Source: Thalassobaculum fulvum (lineage in GTDB: Bacteria; Pseudomonadota; Alphaproteobacteria; Thalassobaculales; Thalassobaculaceae). Taken from it: a DNA stretch of 64,000 nucleotides. The notes beneath the pieces are model-generated. The model saw only the letters and a list, made by a program, of their open reading frames with translations. It ran no database searches and was not told the DNA's origin. Made by a program: the position numbers and the translations under genes. Shown here piece by piece: positions 60,295-64,000 of the stretch. The stretch is taken from positions 186,001 to 250,000 of the forward strand of contig NZ_BMZS01000007.1 in the NCBI RefSeq assembly GCF_014652915.1, given 5' to 3'. How positions within the stretch are numbered: the first letter of the stretch is position 1; each line of letters opens with the position of its first letter.

Positions 60295-61185
60295 TCAGAA
60301 CTGCGACTTCGCGACTTCCTGGATCAGGAAATCCCGCAGCACGGTGATCCGCTTGGAGTGCCGAAGCTCCTCCGGATACACGAAGTAGGCCGGCACCTGC
60401 GGCCCTTCCAGATCCGGCACGACGCGGATCAGGTTGACGTCCTCACGCGCCATGTAGTCGGGCAGGGCGGCGATGCCGATGCCGGTCTGCACGGCCCGGT
60501 ACATGGCGAAATAATTGTTCACCCGCAGCACCGAGGTCGGCCGGCCACGCGGCCCCGCCGCGACGTCGAGCAGCCAGTTGACGTTCGGGAACGGCGGGTG
60601 CGCGGTTTCGCCGTAGATCACCAGCCGGTGGTCGACCAGATCGGCCGGCGAGCGCGGCACCCCGGCCCTCTTCAGGTAGGAAGGGGCCGCGTACAGGTGG
60701 AACTTGATGGTCTTCAGGTGGCGCTGGATCAGGTCCGGCTGGCGCGGCGGCGTCAGCCGCAGGGCCACGTCGGCCTGGCGCATCGACAGGTCCAACTCGG
60801 AATCGTTCAGGATCAGCGTCAGGCTGATCTCCGGGTACAGCTCCAGGAACGCGCCGATCCGCGGGGTCAGCCAGTTGGAGCCGAGCGCGACCGTGGTGGT
60901 CAGCCGGAGCGGGCCCTTCGGGCGGTCCTTGCCCTCGGACAGGATCGCCTCGGTGGTCGCCAGCTTGGCGAACACGTCGCGCGCGGTCTGGTACAGGATC
61001 TCGCCCTGCTCGGTCAGGATCAGGCCGCGGGCGTGCCGGTGGAACAGCGGCACCCGCAGGCTCTCCTCGAGATGGCTGATCTGACGGCTGACCGCGGACT
61101 GGCTGAGATTCAGCGTGTCGCCGGCGTGCGTGAAGCTGCCGGCCTCGGCGACCGCATGAAAGACCCGCAGCTTGTCCCAGTCCAT
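60295..61185 (-). CDS. LysR-family transcriptional regulator
   Basis: 296 residues. The N-terminal winged helix-turn-helix is MDWDKLRVFHAVAEAGSF... with LNLSQSAVSRQISHLEE as the recognition helix region, then a two-lobed co-inducer domain (GPLRLTTTVALGSNWLTPR onward). LysR proteins bind small molecules and often control a neighbouring gene; the nearest is trxB, 123 bases upstream on the same strand. The effector is unknown. Confidence 0.92.
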   Translation of the reverse strand: MDWDKLRVFHAVAEAGSFTHAGDTLNLSQSAVSRQISHLEESLRVPLFHRHARGLILTEQGEILYQTARDVFAKLATTEAILSEGKDRPKGPLRLTTTVALGSNWLTPRIGAFLELYPEISLTLILNDSELDLSMRQADVALRLTPPRQPDLIQRHLKTIKFHLYAAPSYLKRAGVPRSPADLVDHRLVIYGETAHPPFPNVNWLLDVAAGPRGRPTSVLRVNNYFAMYRAVQTGIGIAALPDYMAREDVNLIRVVPDLEGPQVPAYFVYPEELRHSKRITVLRDFLIQEVAKSQF

Positions 61186-61308
61186 ATTCCGCCCGCCGAC
61201 ACTGGCGCGGTGCCGACCGCGCCCCCTATCTCTACACGAGACCGGGCGCCGGGTTAACCCCTTCGACGGCTTGTCCGATTCGCGAAGTGCCGGGGTCGGG
61301 CCGGCGGA

Positions 61309-62280
61309 TCACTCCGCCGCGGCCGCCTGCGAGGCGTCCTCGAGCTCGGCGAGGTAGCGCTCGGCTTCGAGCGCCGCCATGCAGCCCATGCCGGCGGCGG
61401 TCACGGCCTGGCGGAACACCTTGTCGACGCAGTCGCCGGCGGCGAACACGCCCGGCACCGTGGTGCGGGTCGAGCCCGGCTGGGCGAGCAGATAGCCCTC
61501 GCCGTCGACCGGCAGGTGGCCGCGGAACGGCTTGGTCGCCGGATCGTGGCCGATCGCAACGAACAGTCCCTCGGCCGGGATCACCGTGGCGTCGCCGCTG
61601 CGCACGTTCTTGATGCGCACCGCCTCGACGCCGGCGAACGGGCCGTCGCCGCCCAGCACCTCGTCGACCACGCTGTCCCAGATCAGCCGGATCTTGGGGT
61701 TCCGGAACAGCCGGTCCTGCATGATCTTCTCGGCCCGCAGCGTGTCGCGGCGATGCACCAGCGTCACCGAGCTGCAGATGTTGGCTAGGTACAGTGCCTC
61801 TTCGACCGCGGTATTGCCGCCGCCGACCACCACCACGTCCTTGTTGCGGTAGAAGAAGCCGTCGCAGGTGGCGCACGCCGACACCCCGCGGCCGTTGAAC
61901 TGCTGCTCGCTCGGCAGGCCGAGCCAGCGCGCCTGGGCGCCGGTCGCGACGATCACCGCGTCGGCCAGGTAGACGTCGCCGGTGTCGCCGACGCAGCGCA
62001 ACGGCCGGGACGAGAAGTCGACGTCGACGATCACGTCGCTGACGATCCTGGTGCCGACGTTCTCCGCCTGCTTCTGCATCTGTTCCATGAGCCATGGGCC
62101 CTGGATCACGTCGGCGAAGCCGGGGTAGTTCTCGACCTCGGAGGTGATGGTCATCTGGCCGCCCGGCTGAAGCCCGGCGACGAGCATCGGCGAAAGGTTG
62201 GCGCGCGCGGTGTAGATGCCGGCGGTCAGCCCGGCCGCACCCGCGCCGATGATGAGAACCTTCACGCGATGCTCGGCCAT
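61309..62280 (-). CDS. trxB: Thioredoxin reductase
   Basis: 323-residue NADPH:thioredoxin oxidoreductase. FAD-binding GAGAAGLTAG near residue 12, redox-active Cys136-A-T-Cys139 in SACATCDGFF, NADPH-binding VVVVGGGNTAVEEAL and the second FAD motif VFAAGDCVDKVFRQAV are all present. GGAGGAG lies just before the ATG at 62280. The long in-frame extension to 62370 is not used. The LysR gene follows downstream. Confidence 0.96.
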   Translation of the reverse strand: MAEHRVKVLIIGAGAAGLTAGIYTARANLSPMLVAGLQPGGQMTITSEVENYPGFADVIQGPWLMEQMQKQAENVGTRIVSDVIVDVDFSSRPLRCVGDTGDVYLADAVIVATGAQARWLGLPSEQQFNGRGVSACATCDGFFYRNKDVVVVGGGNTAVEEALYLANICSSVTLVHRRDTLRAEKIMQDRLFRNPKIRLIWDSVVDEVLGGDGPFAGVEAVRIKNVRSGDATVIPAEGLFVAIGHDPATKPFRGHLPVDGEGYLLAQPGSTRTTVPGVFAAGDCVDKVFRQAVTAAGMGCMAALEAERYLAELEDASQAAAAE

Positions 62281-62449
62281 CGACTCCTCCGTCCGTGGGA
62301 ACCCGCCCAACATAGTGACGTCGCCGGACCGCCTCAACCGACCGTCCGGTGACAATCCGAGACGCCACAATTGCCGCGAGTCGTCGAGTGGCGGGTCCGA
62401 CAGCCGGTTTCCGCGGACGGTCCGGCGCGCGTGCGACTCCGGCGGTCGC

Positions 62450-64000
62450 TCAGAACCCGAACATGTGATCGAGCGAGAACGCCGCGCCGTCGCGGATCAG
62501 GCCGTGATAGCCGAACAGCCGGCAGGTGGTGTCGCGGATCAGCACGTAGCCGCCGCCGCCCGCCCGGGCGAGATCCTCCGCGGCGAACGTCTCGGACGCC
62601 CGCCACAGCCGCGAGCCGCCGCACGGGATGGCGAGCGGGGCGTGGGCGATGGTCTCGCCGTCCGCGGAGGTCAGGATCAGGTCGGTGGCCGACACCGCGT
62701 GCCAGGGCGTCGACGCCGGATAGATCAGGTGACACAGCGTGTCGACCCGCTCCAGATCGTGGCCGAGCCGCAGGAACAGCCGGGTCGACAGGCCCGGCGG
62801 CGGACCGCCGTAGCTCTGCGGCTCGCCCTTGAAGGTCAGCACGCCGTTGAACACGTGGCCGCCGAAGCTGGTGTCGGCGGCGTGACCGGTCCGGGTGTCC
62901 TCGTAGCGGAACAGACCGTGCAGCCAGCCGTCGGGGGCGTCGTTGGCGCCGGCCTCGAAGTCGTAGATCAGTTCCAGGTGGCCGTAGCCGCTGGGCAGGC
63001 CGCTGCCGTTGACCAGGGCGCCGGCCTCGATCGCGACGCTGTCGGAGCGCGCCAGCACGCCGAACCGGTGGCGGGCGGCCTCGATGCCGTCGGCGTCGTA
63101 GACCACGGCCTGCAGCGGCAGGCGGGTCTGGGCGGTCGACATCGGGGTCGGCAGCGCGAACGACCGGTAGCGGTCGAGCGGCAGGATCGGCGCCGGCAGG
63201 ACCCAGCCCTTGCCGAGGTGCCTGGACGCCTCGGCGATCCGCGGATCGGGCTTCAGGTCGACGCGCTCGACGTTGACGTGAGCGATCCGGTTGCGCCGGT
63301 TGCCGGCCAGGATCTCGTAGCGCGGCCGCACCACGTGCTTGCCGGCCTGCAGCTCGAACTGCGCCGGCCAGCGCTCGTCCGGGAACAGCGCAGCCGGGTC
63401 CAGGGCACGGCAGCCGAAGCCCGGGATCGCCTCGTCGAAGGGGCGGATCTCGTCGCGGCCCATCAGGTTCAGGCCGATCGCGCCGGCCGGGACCGGCGAG
63501 GGGTGGGCGTTCTGCAGCCACAGGGTGACCCGCTCGCCGTCCTTCGGCGCCGGCAGGCCGGCGTACAGGTCGGCCGGCCAGGCGTTGGCGTCGTGGGTGC
63601 AGGACAGCTCGTCCTCGGCGTCGCCGTAGGTGTCGACCGCGTACTTCACCACGTCGTGGCCGCGCGCCCCGATGGCGTGCACGAACAGGGTGCCGGTGAA
63701 CTCGCCGAGGCCGAAGCGCCGGCGCACCTCGGCGCTGTCGATGACGATGCCGGAGACGCCGTCGCCGAGCGGCTGCTCCCAGGTCGCCAGCACGCCGCCG
63801 TCGGCATCGAACAGCCGCAGCCACAGCCGCAGCCCGGTGCCGCCGTAGCCGGCCCAGTAGTTGGCGGTCACCAGCCGGGTGTGGCGGCCGCCCGCGTCGC
63901 GCAGGAAGCCGTGGTTGGTGGCGAAGTTCAGCGGGTCGAGGTAGTTCCGCCTGTTGGTCAGCATGGCGTCCGGCAGCCGGACCGCGTCCAGGGTGACCAG
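62450..64000 (-). CDS. Large protein of unknown function (5' end beyond window)
   Basis: At least 516 residues; the frame is open to the right edge, and the first internal Met (63964, MLTNRRNYLDPLNFATNHGF) is not necessarily the start. The sequence is beta-rich with many Gly, Asp and aromatic residues and no membrane segment or signal in the visible part. Two similar halves may exist: ADLYAGLPAPKDGERVTLWL early, and GLSTRLFLRLGHDLERVDTL late. I recognise no family. It is not obviously linked to trxB (169-base gap). Confidence 0.7.
   Translation of the reverse strand: MVTLDAVRLPDAMLTNRRNYLDPLNFATNHGFLRDAGGRHTRLVTANYWAGYGGTGLRLWLRLFDADGGVLATWEQPLGDGVSGIVIDSAEVRRRFGLGEFTGTLFVHAIGARGHDVVKYAVDTYGDAEDELSCTHDANAWPADLYAGLPAPKDGERVTLWLQNAHPSPVPAGAIGLNLMGRDEIRPFDEAIPGFGCRALDPAALFPDERWPAQFELQAGKHVVRPRYEILAGNRRNRIAHVNVERVDLKPDPRIAEASRHLGKGWVLPAPILPLDRYRSFALPTPMSTAQTRLPLQAVVYDADGIEAARHRFGVLARSDSVAIEAGALVNGSGLPSGYGHLELIYDFEAGANDAPDGWLHGLFRYEDTRTGHAADTSFGGHVFNGVLTFKGEPQSYGGPPPGLSTRLFLRLGHDLERVDTLCHLIYPASTPWHAVSATDLILTSADGETIAHAPLAIPCGGSRLWRASETFAAEDLARAGGGGYVLIRDTTCRLFGYHGLIRDGAAFSLDHMFGF

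Overview
The window is a GC-rich (about 70% by eye), densely coded chromosomal segment with no rRNA, tRNA, phage or intact insertion sequence visible. It looks alphaproteobacterial, most likely a Rhodospirillales-type marine or soil bacterium. Supporting traits are two DUF1127 proteins, two PAS_5 proteins, the bamD-recN-ligA order, the uvrC/pgsA/moaD/moaE neighbourhood, LexA boxes of the GTTC-N7-GTTC type and a TTAA-N7-TTAA CtrA-type site. The genus assignment is inference only. Many long open frames opposite real genes are GC-driven shadows and are left out.

Layout. 0-8 kb: retrograde phospholipid transport genes (mlaA and a truncated mlaC), a membrane TPR protein, a BASS-family transporter, a hot-dog thioesterase, a diguanylate cyclase with an intact I-site, a GNAT enzyme and a CLC protein with CBS domains. 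8-14 kb: a long palindromic repeat, uvrD-prmA, a secreted rhodanese and two DUF1127 genes. 14-19 kb: the bamD-recN-ligA operon (outer-membrane assembly plus DNA repair). 19-25 kb: the molybdenum-cofactor operon mobB-moeA-moaD-moaE, divergent from DUF2062 and pgsA, then uvrC. 25-32 kb: an AT-rich structured gap with a DnaA box, a pteridine-reductase-like SDR, a Ca2+/Na+ antiporter, a Kef-type antiporter with a decaying repeat tail, and uvrB with an SOS box. 32-38.6 kb: two tandem chemoreceptors and a stand-alone periplasmic Cache-like protein, with a CtrA-type site. 38.8-45 kb: an aminotransferase, an MFS carrier, a degenerate EF-G paralogue, msrP and a PAS_5 protein. 45-54.8 kb: the most accessory-looking block, with an SDR, a phosphoesterase, a methyltransferase, two paralogous NodU-type carbamoyltransferases flanking a zinc alcohol dehydrogenase, and two unknown exported or small proteins. 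55-64 kb: folate cyclo-ligase, PAS_5, a lemA-DUF2207-membrane protein operon, a hairpin-rich gap that may encode a small RNA, LysR, trxB and a large unknown protein that runs off the right edge.

Connections. uvrB, uvrC and uvrD all lie within 23 kb, and two of them carry LexA-type boxes at their 5' ends. The molybdenum-cofactor operon could supply MsrP. The diguanylate cyclase, the PilZ protein and the chemoreceptors suggest a motile-sessile switch. The carbamoyltransferase block is the best candidate for an undescribed tailoring system, possibly modifying a glycan or a small molecule; its substrate cannot be read from the sequence.
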